NCBI RefSeq assembly: GCF_034048115.1
Contig: NZ_CP139145.1
Coordinates: 4,030,001 to 4,094,000, forward strand
Reading direction: 5' to 3'
Length of the DNA stretch: 64,000 nucleotides
Source of the DNA: Pseudarthrobacter sp. IC2-21
Lineage (GTDB): Bacteria > Actinomycetota > Actinomycetes > Actinomycetales > Micrococcaceae
The notes under the pieces were generated by a model, which saw nothing but the letters and a program-made list of their open reading frames with translations, was not told the DNA's origin and did no database searches. The position numbers and the translations under genes were made by a program. Every line of letters starts with the position of its first letter. The first letter of the stretch is position 1. Below, piece after piece: positions 42,198 through 50,654 of the stretch.

Positions 42198-43496
42198 TCA
42201 GTCCACGCCCTTGATCTTGACCACGAACACGGCGCCCAGCAGCCCAATGACAGCCGCGGCTACGAATAACGTGACGTACCCGCCGAAGTACCTCACCGCG
42301 AGGAACGCGAGGCCGGTCGCGAAGACCTGCGGCAACGAGGCGGCCACGTTAATGACCCCCATATCCTTGCCGCGGTCGGCAGCCTGCGGCAGCACCTGCG
42401 TCAGCAGCGCAAAGTCAACAGCCTGGTAGGCGCCGAAGCCGATGCCCAGGATGGCGGCCCCCACCAGGGCGCCGGTCCACACGGGGAAGAACGCCATGGT
42501 GAGGCCGGCCATGGCGATCATGACGGAGGAGGCGATCACAAAGGGCTTGCGCTTGCCCACCCGGTCGCTCCATGGCCCCGCAATCACCGCAGTAACCATC
42601 ACCAACACCGCATAAATGCCGGTCAGGATCAGGACTCCCAGCGCCGGGTTCTCCAGCTTGAGGATGTCCCCGAGGAAAAAGATCAGGTACACAATGGTCA
42701 GCTGGTTGCAGACGTTGACCAGGAAGCGGGTGAGCCAGGCCCAGGCGAAGTCCGGGTGGCGGGCCGGGCTGATCCAGAAGCCACGGAGGAAGCTGCCCCA
42801 CGAGAACGGCGGCCGAAGCTCCCTGGGCAGCGGCGGGTCATTCCGGTGGAACAGGTATGGCAGCACGGAGAACAGCAGGGCGGCCGCGCACATGGTGTAC
42901 CCCACCATGAAGTTTCCTGAAACCACCGCCCCGAAGACTGCACCCAGGAGGATGCCCGCCGTCTGGCCCAGGGCGGCCAGTCCCCCGACACCGCCGCGCT
43001 GCGGCACCGGCACCCGGTCCGGGACGGCGGCGGTGATGGCGGCGTAGGCGGCATTGGCGCCCAGTTGGACCAGGCACCAGAACAGCACCATGAGGGCAAC
43101 GGCCGTGGCCCCGGACATTGCCAGCAAGGCAGCGGCGGCCAGGACGGCACCTGCCAGGACCCAGGGGGAACGCCGGCCGAAACCCGAGACCGTCCGATCG
43201 GACAGCGCCCCGAACAGCGGATTGGCCACCAGGGATACGGCGGCGCCACACCCCAGCACGAGGGAGGCGATGGCTTCCTTGTTGGTTTCGTCGATGCCAA
43301 TGGCCTGCTCGGCGATAAAGACGTTGATCGGGCCGAAGAACGCGGCGTTGATGCCAACGTTGACCAGCACCAGCCCGGTCACCCAGCGTGCGGTGACCCT
43401 TTGCGTGGGCTCGGCGAGCGCCGCCGTCGACCTTTCCGTTCCGGAACCTGTCGCCGGGCTGGGATCCGCTGCTGCGGGTGTGTCGGGCAGGCTCAT
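42198..43496 (-). CDS. MFS transporter (GPH/sugar-type)
   Basis: 432 aa with 12 helices. Seen: NPLFGALSDRTVSGFGRRSPWV (loop 2-3 motif of the glycoside-pentoside-hexuronide type) and GPWSDRVGKRKPFVIASS (the second-half copy). An AGGGGGAA site precedes the ATG. GPH-type carriers bring in sugars or glycosides with cations, though the TetR gene downstream would also suit a drug transporter. A Ser/Ala/Thr-rich N-terminal tail of about 35 residues precedes helix 1. Confidence 0.9.
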   Translation of the reverse strand: MSLPDTPAAADPSPATGSGTERSTAALAEPTQRVTARWVTGLVLVNVGINAAFFGPINVFIAEQAIGIDETNKEAIASLVLGCGAAVSLVANPLFGALSDRTVSGFGRRSPWVLAGAVLAAAALLAMSGATAVALMVLFWCLVQLGANAAYAAITAAVPDRVPVPQRGGVGGLAALGQTAGILLGAVFGAVVSGNFMVGYTMCAAALLFSVLPYLFHRNDPPLPRELRPPFSWGSFLRGFWISPARHPDFAWAWLTRFLVNVCNQLTIVYLIFFLGDILKLENPALGVLILTGIYAVLVMVTAVIAGPWSDRVGKRKPFVIASSVMIAMAGLTMAFFPVWTGALVGAAILGIGFGAYQAVDFALLTQVLPQAADRGKDMGVINVAASLPQVFATGLAFLAVRYFGGYVTLFVAAAVIGLLGAVFVVKIKGVD

Positions 43497-43628
43497 GGCT
43501 GGTTCCCCCTGGAACGGTTGGTGATGCTGAAAATCAGACTATCGTGGGCTTCATTACACCGCTTGTCACATGTCAAAACCGGGCACTGTGGCGGCCCGAA
43601 CATGACGCACCGGACTTATGGAGACCCA

Positions 43629-44123
43629 ATGAACGCACCGGCACCGAGCCCCCGCCCCACAGTCAACACCGCTGATCTGTACGACGAGCGCGGCGATGAA
43701 CTCGCGTCCGTTTCCCTCCAGTTTCAGTCCCTGGGCGGGCGTTCCCACTTCAGCGGCCCCGTCCGGACCATCCGCTGCTTCCAGGACAACGGCCTGGTGA
43801 AGTCCACACTGGCCACCCCGGGCAACGGCGCGGTCCTGGTGGTGGACGGCGGCGGCTCCCTGGGCACGGCCCTGATGGGGGACATGATCGCCGAAAGCGC
43901 CGTCACCAACGGGTGGGCCGGCGTCGTGATTAATGGCGCCATCCGCGACCGTGCGGCCATCGCAGGGCTGGACCTGGGCGTGAAGGCGCTGGGCAGCAAC
44001 CCGCGCAAGAGCGCCAAGGCCAGCGCCGGCGAAGTTGACGTGGATGTAGTGCTCGACGGCGTCACGTTCCGTCCCGGTGTGATGGTCTGGTGCGATCCGG
44101 ACGGCATCCTCGTGGAGCGTTAG
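43629..44123 (+). CDS. rraA: RraA family protein (RNase E regulator / HMG-CHA aldolase-like)
   Basis: 164 aa from ATG 43629 with GGAG at 43620-43623. Core: TADLYDERGDELASV, GGGSLGTALMGDMIAESAVTNGW, GVVINGAIRDRAAIAGLDLGVKALG, including the Arg-Asp metal/substrate motif. In E. coli RraA inhibits RNase E; in many bacteria the same fold works as a 4-hydroxy-4-methyl-2-oxoglutarate aldolase or oxaloacetate decarboxylase. Keeping the catalytic RD suggests enzymatic activity, so the name is by family only. Single-gene unit. Confidence 0.88.
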   Translation: MNAPAPSPRPTVNTADLYDERGDELASVSLQFQSLGGRSHFSGPVRTIRCFQDNGLVKSTLATPGNGAVLVVDGGGSLGTALMGDMIAESAVTNGWAGVVINGAIRDRAAIAGLDLGVKALGSNPRKSAKASAGEVDVDVVLDGVTFRPGVMVWCDPDGILVER

Positions 44124-44138
44124 GTTCCCGCATCGGGA

Positions 44139-44185
44139 GGCGAGGTCCCGGCGCTATGGGGCCGGCTTAGCGCCGGGATGTCGCC
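44139..44185 (+). terminator. Hairpin after rraA
   Basis: TCCCGGCGCTA (44146-44156) pairs with TAGCGCCGGGA (44168-44178), extended by GGCGA/TCGCC outside, 15 bases after the rraA stop. Confidence 0.65.
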
Positions 44186-44234
44186 CCTCGATGGGGACGC
44201 CAGGAAAAAATGGGATCCCGGGAACAACCAGGGA

Positions 44235-44249
44235 AGTAACATAGTTACT
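44235..44249. promoter_or_regulatory. AGTAAC-ATA-GTTACT palindrome upstream of the DHA2 transporter
   Basis: Perfect 6-base arms (44235-44240 and 44244-44249), followed by a related half-site AACTATCAA (44257-44265). MarR-type operators often use such AACTAT / ATAGTT words. No regulator gene adjoins it. Confidence 0.55.
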
Positions 44250-44298
44250 GAAAGCAACTATCAAGCTTAATTCAGCCATTTCCTTTCCTGGAGAAGCC

Positions 44299-45960
44299 AT
44301 GTCCAAAACATCCGCCGTGCGTGCCGCCGGCGAAACCCTGACTCCGCGTCAGGTCGTCACCGTGATGGTGGGTCTGATGCTGGGCATGTTCCTGGCATCC
44401 CTTGACCAGACCATCGTGTCCACCTCGATCTACACCATCGCTAACGACCTCGACGGGCTGTCCCTTCAGGCCTGGGCCACCACGGCGTACCTCATCACGT
44501 CCACCGTCAGCACACCGCTCTATGGCAAGCTGAGCGACATCTTCGGCCGCCGCCCGCTGTACCTGACCGCCATCGTGATCTTCCTGGCCGGTTCGCTGTA
44601 TGCCGGCTCGGTGCACTCGATGACGGAACTGGCCATCGCCCGCGGCGTGCAGGGCCTGGGCGCCGGCGGCCTGCTGGCCCTCGCGCTGACCATCATCGGC
44701 GACATTGTGTCCCTGAAGGACCGGGCCAAATACCAGGGCTACTTCATGTCCGTGTTCGGCATCTCCTCGGTCCTGGGCCCGGTGGTGGGCGGCGCGTTCG
44801 CCGGCTCCGCGAACATCCTGGGCTTTGACGGCTGGCGCTGGGTGTTCTTCATCAACCTCCCCATTGGCATCGCGGCGCTGACGGTGGTGTTCCTGTTCCT
44901 GCACCTGCCGGCCAAACACGTGAAGCAGAAGATCGACTACTGGGGCGCGGCGGCCATCACCCTGGCCATCGTGCCGCTGCTGCTGGTGGCCGAGCAGGGG
45001 CGCAGCTGGGGCTGGGCCTCGCTGAACGCGTTCCTCTGCTACGGGCTGGGAGTTGCGGGCATCGCCCTGTTCCTGCTCGCCGAAAAGCGCGCCGGCGACT
45101 ACGCCCTGATCCCGCTCCGGCTCTTCCGCAACACCACGTTCGGGCTGTCCTCGCTGCTGAACTTCATCATCGGCATCGGCATGTTCGGGGCGATCGCCAT
45201 GCTTCCGATGTACCTGCAGCTGGTCAAGGGGCTGACCCCCACCGAGGCCGGCCTGATGATGATCACCTTCACGGTGGGCATCCTGTTCGGCTCCATCACG
45301 GCCGGCCGGACCATCTCGGCGTCGGGCACCTACCGGATCTTTCCCATTCTGGGCACGGGCATCCTGACCGTTGCCGCGGTGACCATGGGCCTGTCCCTCG
45401 GGGTGGACACCGGCCTCTGGGTTCCGGGCGTGATCGCGGTGTTCTTCGGCATGGGTCTGGGTTTCTGCATGCAGCCCCTGACCCTCGCCATGCAGGTTTC
45501 CGTGCCCCCGAAGGACATGGGCGTGGGCACCTCGTCCGCGGCATTCTTCCGTTCCATGGGCGGCGCGGTGGGTACGGCCGTGTTCATCTCCATGCTGTTC
45601 AGCGTTGCGGCCAGCCGGATCGCGGACAGCATGAAGTCGGCCATGTCCAGCGCCGACTACCAGGCTGTCCTGAAAGATCCGGCGGTTGCCACGGACCCCG
45701 CCAACGCCAAGCTGTACGAGTTCTTCCAGAACGGCGGGTCGAACGATTCGCTGAACGACACCAGCTGGCTGCACTCCGCCAACAGCGTGCTCACCCGCCC
45801 CATCACCGAGGGGTTCTCCTACGCGATCGACGCCGTTATGCTCACTGCCGCGGTCCTGACCGGCATCGCCTTCCTCATCAGCTTCGCGCTGCCGAACAAG
45901 AAACTCACGGACCCGAAGGCAGCGCCGCGGGCAGACGCAGCTGCGGTGGCAGCGCACTGA
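44299..45960 (+). CDS. Drug:H+ antiporter, DHA2 (14-helix) MFS family
   Basis: 553 aa. Seen: the LGMFLASLDQTIVSTSIYTIANDL helix-1 motif of DHA2 transporters, TPLYGKLSDIFGRRPLYL (motif A) and GPVVGGAFA (motif C of antiporters). A long loop near residues 460-500 precedes the last helix. Exports drugs or other hydrophobic compounds using the proton gradient. The palindrome at 44235-44249 is a probable operator. A strong hairpin follows the stop. Confidence 0.92.
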   Translation: MSKTSAVRAAGETLTPRQVVTVMVGLMLGMFLASLDQTIVSTSIYTIANDLDGLSLQAWATTAYLITSTVSTPLYGKLSDIFGRRPLYLTAIVIFLAGSLYAGSVHSMTELAIARGVQGLGAGGLLALALTIIGDIVSLKDRAKYQGYFMSVFGISSVLGPVVGGAFAGSANILGFDGWRWVFFINLPIGIAALTVVFLFLHLPAKHVKQKIDYWGAAAITLAIVPLLLVAEQGRSWGWASLNAFLCYGLGVAGIALFLLAEKRAGDYALIPLRLFRNTTFGLSSLLNFIIGIGMFGAIAMLPMYLQLVKGLTPTEAGLMMITFTVGILFGSITAGRTISASGTYRIFPILGTGILTVAAVTMGLSLGVDTGLWVPGVIAVFFGMGLGFCMQPLTLAMQVSVPPKDMGVGTSSAAFFRSMGGAVGTAVFISMLFSVAASRIADSMKSAMSSADYQAVLKDPAVATDPANAKLYEFFQNGGSNDSLNDTSWLHSANSVLTRPITEGFSYAIDAVMLTAAVLTGIAFLISFALPNKKLTDPKAAPRADAAAVAAH

Positions 45961-45995
45961 CTCCGGTGCGCTGAATCTGGGATTCCAGAACGGAG

Positions 45996-46028
45996 GACGA
46001 CGACGGCGGGCCGCCCGCCGTCGTCGTC
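45996..46028 (+). terminator. 15-bp hairpin after the DHA2 transporter
   Basis: GACGACGACGGCGGG (45996-46010) pairs perfectly with CCCGCCGTCGTCGTC (46014-46028) around CCG, followed by TCTCTGCTTTGG, 36 bases past the stop. Confidence 0.8.
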
Positions 46029-46175
46029 TCTGCTTTGGCCCTGCACGGGTTTCTAAGTGGAACGTTGGGCGGTGGCGTGCCACACTGTGTAGCGCGCGTG
46101 CGCCGGCCAGCTGGGCCGGCACTCCGGCCGACGATGTCCGCACCGCCACCACCCACCCCCAATGCAGGGAGCAGC

Positions 46176-47615
46176 ATGCCCACGGTCCAGGAGCAGACAT
46201 CCGCCAAAATACCGCAGCGGGTGATTTGGCTGGCACTAGCGGGGGCGGTGGGCGGCTTCCTGTTCGGTTTCGATTCCTCCGTGGTGAACGGCGCCGTGGA
46301 TGCGATCAAGGATGAGTTCGCGCTCTCCGAGGCCGTGACGGGGTTCGCGGTGGCCATTGCCCTGCTGGGCTGCGCTGCCGGCGCCTTCCTCGCCGGAAAG
46401 GTCGCGGACCGCTACGGCCGCATCCCCGCGATGAAGCTTGGTGCTTTGCTGTTCCTGGTCAGCGCGATCGGGACCGGCTTCGCGTTCGGCGTTTGGGACC
46501 TGATCTTCTGGCGGCTGGTTGGCGGCCTGGGCATCGGCCTGGCCTCCGTGATCGCGCCTGCCTACATTTCCGAGATCTCGCCGCGGCAGGTCCGCGGCAG
46601 GCTGGCCTCGCTGCAGCAGCTGGCCATCACCACGGGTATCTTCGCCGCGCTGCTCTCTGACGCGCTGTTTGCCACCACTGCCGGCGGCGCGGACCAGGCG
46701 TTCTGGCTGGGCATGGAAGCCTGGCGCTGGATGTTCCTTGCCGCCGCCGTTCCCGCAGTGGTCTACGGCGTGATCGCCTACACGCTGCCTGAATCCCCGC
46801 GGTTCCTGGTGTTCCAGGGCAAGGAGGACGAGGCCCGGAAAGTCTTCAACTCGATCGTCGCGCCGGAGGAAGCGGACCGGCATATCCGCGAGATCCGGGA
46901 CGCCATCGACGAGGACAAGGTGGCCGGCCAGAAGGGCTCGCTGCGTGGCAAAACGTTCGGCTTGCAGGCCGTGGTCTGGGTGGGCATCATCCTCTCCGTC
47001 CTGCAGCAGTTCGTGGGCATCAACGTGATCTTCTACTACTCCACCACCCTGTGGAAGGCCGTGGGCTTCCAGGAAAAGGACTCGCTCACCATCTCCGTGG
47101 CCACATCCGTCACCAACATCCTGGTGACCCTCGTAGCCATCGCCCTTGTGGACCGGATCGGCCGCCGCCCCATTCTGCTTGCCGGCTCCATCGGCATGGC
47201 GGTCTCACTGGGCACCATGGCGCTGGCCTTCTCCTCGGCCGTAGGTTCCGGCTCGGAGATCTCACTGCCCGGGGCCTGGGGTCCGGTTGCCCTCGTGGCC
47301 GCCAACGTCTTTGTGGTCAGCTTCGGCGCCTCCTGGGGGCCCTTGGTGTGGGTCCTGCTGGGCGAGATTTTCCCGTCCCGGATCCGCGCCCGCGCCCTTG
47401 GCCTGGCCGCCGCCGCGCAGTGGGTGGCCAACTTTGCCATCACCCTCAGCTTCCCCGTGATGGCCGCCGCATCGCTGCCTCTGACCTACGCCATGTACGC
47501 GCTGTTCGCCGCGGCGTCGTTCTTCTTTGTGATGTTCAAAGTGCCGGAAACCAACGGGATGTCGCTGGAGCAGGCCGAGACGCTGTTTGTGCCGAAGGGT
47601 TCCAGGAAGGCCTGA
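46176..47615 (+). CDS. Sugar porter family MFS transporter
   Basis: 479 aa from ATG 46176 (MPTVQEQTSAKIPQ) behind AGGGAG (46165-46170). Seen: FLFGFDSSVVNGAVDAI in helix 1, GKVADRYGRIPAMK, PAYISEISPRQVRGRL, the PESPRFL loop after helix 6, QQFVGINVIFYYS in helix 7, DRIGRRPILLAG and PETNGMSLEQ. These are the sugar-porter signatures. Imports a hexose, pentose or polyol with protons. Two copies of the oriented 3' repeat follow its stop. Confidence 0.93.
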   Translation: MPTVQEQTSAKIPQRVIWLALAGAVGGFLFGFDSSVVNGAVDAIKDEFALSEAVTGFAVAIALLGCAAGAFLAGKVADRYGRIPAMKLGALLFLVSAIGTGFAFGVWDLIFWRLVGGLGIGLASVIAPAYISEISPRQVRGRLASLQQLAITTGIFAALLSDALFATTAGGADQAFWLGMEAWRWMFLAAAVPAVVYGVIAYTLPESPRFLVFQGKEDEARKVFNSIVAPEEADRHIREIRDAIDEDKVAGQKGSLRGKTFGLQAVVWVGIILSVLQQFVGINVIFYYSTTLWKAVGFQEKDSLTISVATSVTNILVTLVAIALVDRIGRRPILLAGSIGMAVSLGTMALAFSSAVGSGSEISLPGAWGPVALVAANVFVVSFGASWGPLVWVLLGEIFPSRIRARALGLAAAAQWVANFAITLSFPVMAAASLPLTYAMYALFAAASFFFVMFKVPETNGMSLEQAETLFVPKGSRKA

Positions 47616-47663
47616 CGGGCGGCTGCGGTGCCCCCGCCTTCCCCCCTCCCCCCGGCCCCCTCC

Positions 47664-47719
47664 GACGCTCTCTCACTTAATGCGCGTTTTTTGGCGACGC
47701 TCTCTCACTTGACGCGGGG
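47664..47719 (+). repeat. Oriented 3' repeat, copies 1 and 2 (after the sugar porter)
   Basis: GACGCTCTCTCACTTAATGC... (47664-47695) followed at once by a shorter copy GACGCTCTCTCACTTGACGC (47696-47719). Same word as at 50338, 50577-50646 and 54631-54670, always running in the direction of the gene whose stop lies just upstream; here the stop is 49 bases away. Confidence 0.8.
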
Positions 47720-47764
47720 ATGCGTGGCCGCCTGAGGTGGCCACGCGCCGTCGTAAGATCGATT

Positions 47765-48061
47765 TCAGGCGCCGTTCCCGGCAGTGAAGTAGTTGTGCAC
47801 CTCGTGGAAAGTCATCTTCGGCGGCCCGGCGAAACCGGCCTCCGCAGTGAGGGGGCCCATCTTGTCCCGGGCAAAGGCATCGAACTTCTCACGGGACTCC
47901 CAGACGTCGGTGACCTGCAGGCCCTTCTCTGTCATGGTCGCCCAATGGGAGAGGGATCCGGCGGGGCCGGGTCCGCCCGGCGTGAGCCCCATCAACCTGT
48001 TGACCTGGTCATATTGCTCAAGACCCGTACCCTCGAACTCCATGACTATTGCGACCGCCAT
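47765..48061 (-). CDS. Small dimeric alpha/beta-barrel protein (ABM-like)
   Basis: 98 aa from ATG 48059-48061 (MAVAIVMEFEGTGLEQYDQV). The layout of strand, helix, strand, helix with LSHWATMTEKGLQVTDVWESREKFDAFAR resembles antibiotic-biosynthesis-monooxygenase-type ferredoxin-fold proteins. These are small dimers that oxidise or bind quinone-like compounds. No catalytic residue can be named. It stands alone between the repeats and a GNAT gene. Confidence 0.75.
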   Translation of the reverse strand: MAVAIVMEFEGTGLEQYDQVNRLMGLTPGGPGPAGSLSHWATMTEKGLQVTDVWESREKFDAFARDKMGPLTAEAGFAGPPKMTFHEVHNYFTAGNGA

Positions 48062-48189
48062 AACGACTCCTTTGTCGGACAGGCCTACCACCAAGGCAGC
48101 CTGCGAACGGATAGATAGAGGCTTGTTTACGCCGCGCACCCGGAAGCGTCAAGAGGCGGCGAGAGCCGCGGGCGGCATTCCCGCCCCGG

Positions 48190-48726
48190 TCAGAGCGTGA
48201 GCTTCATGCCCTCGTGGCTCGCGTCAAAGCCCAGGCGCTCGTAAAACCGGTGTGCGGCCGTCCGGGACTTGTGCGTGGTCAGCTGTATCAGTGTGCACCC
48301 ACGACGCCGGGACTCCCCGATTGCCCACCGCACCATCAGGTTCCCGAAGCCCCGGCCGCGGAGACTTCCGGCCACGCGGACCGCTTCGATCTGGGCGCGC
48401 CAAGCGCCGTGCCGTGAGATGCCGGGCAGGAAACTCAGCTGGAACGTGGCCACCACGGTGCCTTCACCGCTGCCGGATCCGGCTGTTCCCGGCGGCACCA
48501 ACTCGCCAACAACCAGCAGGTGGGACGGGTCGGCGTCGATCGCTGCAAACGCGCGCTCGTAAGGCGCCATGTCCTCGCCCGCTTCACGGGCGGCGCCCAT
48601 GGCGTCATCTGCCAGCAGCGCAACAATGGCAGGCAGGTCCGCGGGCGAGGCGTGGCGGAGGCGGAAGGTCCCGCCGTCGACTTCGGCAGTCAGTAAAACG
48701 GTGGGCGCATCTGGGTTCCGGGTCAC
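48190..48726 (-). CDS. GNAT-family N-acetyltransferase
   Basis: 178 aa from the GTG at 48724-48726; the open frame upstream overlaps the promoter of the divergent cycA gene. Acetyl-CoA-binding motif AGSLRGRGFGNLMVRWAI near 115-132, a preceding IEAVRVA strand, and the C-terminal THKSRTAAHRFYERLGFDAS. Transfers acetyl groups to an unknown amine substrate in the cytosol. The position beside an amino-acid permease does not identify the substrate. Confidence 0.88.
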   Translation of the reverse strand: MTRNPDAPTVLLTAEVDGGTFRLRHASPADLPAIVALLADDAMGAAREAGEDMAPYERAFAAIDADPSHLLVVGELVPPGTAGSGSGEGTVVATFQLSFLPGISRHGAWRAQIEAVRVAGSLRGRGFGNLMVRWAIGESRRRGCTLIQLTTHKSRTAAHRFYERLGFDASHEGMKLTL

Positions 48727-48821
48727 GCCACCAGCATTCCATAGCCGCCGGTGTACGGTGGTACAGCTGATTTTGTAACCGCCGTCACCCTTACCGGCGG
48801 ACCATCCGAAGGATTTTGCAC

Positions 48822-50300
48822 ATGTCTGACCAGACAACCACGGGGCAGAGAACTGCCTCCAGCCGGGACAGCGAGCCCCACCTTTCACGCTCGCTGAGCA
48901 ACCGGCACATCCAGCTCCTGGCCATTGGCGGCGCGATAGGCACCGGCCTGTTCATGGGCTCCGGCAAGACCATTTCCGTGGCCGGCCCGTCCGTGATTTT
49001 TGTGTACATGATCATCGGCTTCATGCTGTTCTTCGTCATGCGCGCCATGGGCCAACTGCTGCTGTCCAACCTGAACTACAAGTCCTTCAGCGACTTCGCC
49101 GGCGATCTGCTGGGCCCCTGGGCCGGGTTCTTCACCGGCTGGACCTACTGGTTCTGCTGGGTGGTGACGGGCGTTGCTGACGTGATTGCGATCGCCGGCT
49201 ACGCCAACGAACTGTGGCCCGGCATCCAGCTGTGGGTCCCCGGCATCGCCACCATCGTGATCCTGCTGCTGCTCAACCTGCCCACCGTCAAAGCGTTCGG
49301 TGAAACCGAGTTCTGGTTCGCGCTCATCAAGATTGTTGCCATCGTTGCGCTGATCGTGGTGGGCCTGGTGATGATCTTCACCGGCTTCACCTCCAACGCC
49401 GGCACGGCAAGCTTCACCAACCTGTGGAGCCATGGCGGTTTCTTCCCCAAGGAGTTCATGGGCTTCGTGGCCGGCTTCCAGATCGCCGTTTTCGCATTTG
49501 TGGGCATTGAGCTCGTGGGAACCGCCGCCGCCGAAACCAAGAACCCGGAGCACAACCTGCCCCGCGCCATCAATGCCATTCCCCTGCGCGTGATGCTGTT
49601 CTACGTAGGCGCCCTCATCATCCTGATGTCCGTTACGCCGTGGACCGAGTTCCAGGCCGGCCACAGCCCGTTCATCGGCATGTTCTCCCTCGCCGGCCTG
49701 GGCATGGCCGCGATGGTGGTCAACCTGGTGGTGCTGACGTCCGCGATGTCCTCCGCCAACTCCGGCATCTACTCCACCTCCCGCATGGTGTTCGGGCTCG
49801 CCCAGGACGGTGACGCCCCCAAGCTTTTCGGCCGCCTCTCGAGCCGCAAGGTTCCGCAGAACGCCCTGTTCCTGTCCTGCGTGCTGCTGCTCGCCGGCGT
49901 CGCCCTGCTCTACGCGGGCAAGGACGTTGGCGTGGCGTTCGACATGGTCACCACCGTCTCCGCCGTCTGCTTTATGTTCGTGTGGTCCATCATCCTCGCC
50001 AGCTACCTCGCCTTCCGGAAGCGCCGGCCGGAGCTGGCCAGTGCATCCACCTTCAAGATGCCCGGCGGGATTCCCATGGTGTGGGTGGTCTTCGCGTTCT
50101 TCGCGTTCCTGCTTTGGGCGCTGACCACGCAGCCGGACACACTGACGGCGCTGCTGGTGACTCCGGTGTGGTTCGCGGTGCTGGGCGGGGCCTATGCCCT
50201 GGTCCGGAGGACACCGCTGCACCAGGCCCGCGTGGCCGAGTGGAAGGCAATGGCCGAGGCTGAAACCTCCGCCGCCGCCGCTGCCAACCAGCCGGCCTGA
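48822..50300 (+). CDS. cycA: D-serine/D-alanine/glycine transporter (CycA-like)
   Basis: 492 aa with 12 helices; ATG 48822 follows GAAGGA (48808-48813). Close over most of its length to Cyc[71 protein letters not shown] and [16 protein letters not shown]. Imports D-serine, D-alanine, glycine and D-cycloserine with protons. No regulator is adjacent. Copies 3 and 4 of the oriented repeat, then a terminator, follow its stop. Confidence 0.9.
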   Translation: MSDQTTTGQRTASSRDSEPHLSRSLSNRHIQLLAIGGAIGTGLFMGSGKTISVAGPSVIFVYMIIGFMLFFVMRAMGQLLLSNLNYKSFSDFAGDLLGPWAGFFTGWTYWFCWVVTGVADVIAIAGYANELWPGIQLWVPGIATIVILLLLNLPTVKAFGETEFWFALIKIVAIVALIVVGLVMIFTGFTSNAGTASFTNLWSHGGFFPKEFMGFVAGFQIAVFAFVGIELVGTAAAETKNPEHNLPRAINAIPLRVMLFYVGALIILMSVTPWTEFQAGHSPFIGMFSLAGLGMAAMVVNLVVLTSAMSSANSGIYSTSRMVFGLAQDGDAPKLFGRLSSRKVPQNALFLSCVLLLAGVALLYAGKDVGVAFDMVTTVSAVCFMFVWSIILASYLAFRKRRPELASASTFKMPGGIPMVWVVFAFFAFLLWALTTQPDTLTALLVTPVWFAVLGGAYALVRRTPLHQARVAEWKAMAEAETSAAAAANQPA

Positions 50301-50337
50301 CCCCACCGGCCCTACCCTCCCACCCACCCCCACCCCG

Positions 50338-50400
50338 GACGCTCTCTCACTTGATGCGGGTTTTCCGGCGACGCCCCCTCACTTAATGTGGGTTTTCGGC
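50338..50400 (+). repeat. Oriented 3' repeat, copies 3 and 4 (after cycA)
   Basis: GACGCTCTCTCACTTGATGC (start of 50338-50369) and GACGCCCCCTCACTTAATGT (start of 50370-50400) lie in tandem, 38 bases after the cycA stop. The second runs into the arm of the terminator hairpin at 50397. Confidence 0.8.
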
Positions 50401-50439
50401 AAACCCTCTCCCACCGGCTTGGCGGGAGAGGGTTTGCCG
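50397..50439 (+). terminator. 16-bp hairpin terminator after cycA
   Basis: CGGCAAACCCTCTCCC (50397-50412) pairs perfectly with GGGAGAGGGTTTGCCG (50424-50439) around an 11-base loop. Its left arm shares sequence with the end of the repeat unit. Confidence 0.8.
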
Positions 50440-50530
50440 TACCCGGTACTTGGCAGCGCCGGCTCCTCAGCAATCCACGGCGCGCCTCCCGCGGACTAGA
50501 CCCTCCACGTCAGACAGAAACGAAGCCGCC

Positions 50531-50555
50531 GGCGGCACTCAAGGTGAGTGCCGCC
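50531..50555 (-). terminator. Hairpin 3' of the siderophore ABC operon
   Basis: GGCGGCACTC (50531-50540) and GAGTGCCGCC (50546-50555) pair perfectly around AAGGT. With the repeats next to it, it forms a composite unit that recurs at 54585-54670. Confidence 0.65.
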
Positions 50556-50576
50556 GTCGTGCGCTTAAGTGCGCCA

Positions 50577-50646
50577 GCGTTTCGGAGAAACCCGCATTAA
50601 TGAGAGAGGGTTCCAGGAAAACCCGCATTAGGTGAGAGAGCGTTTC
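50577..50646 (-). repeat. Oriented 3' repeat, copies 5 and 6 (after the siderophore ATPase gene)
   Basis: On the minus strand AACGCTCTCTCACCTAATGC (from 50646 down) and AACCCTCTCTCATTAATGCG (to 50577) follow the ATPase stop at 50655 within about ten bases. The orientation matches that gene's transcription. Confidence 0.8.
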
Positions 50647-50654
50647 GGGAGGGG

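Noticed and set aside
50577..50646. Repeat cluster as a CRISPR array
   Set aside because: Units are tandem or singly dispersed, without regular spacers, and no cas gene is present.
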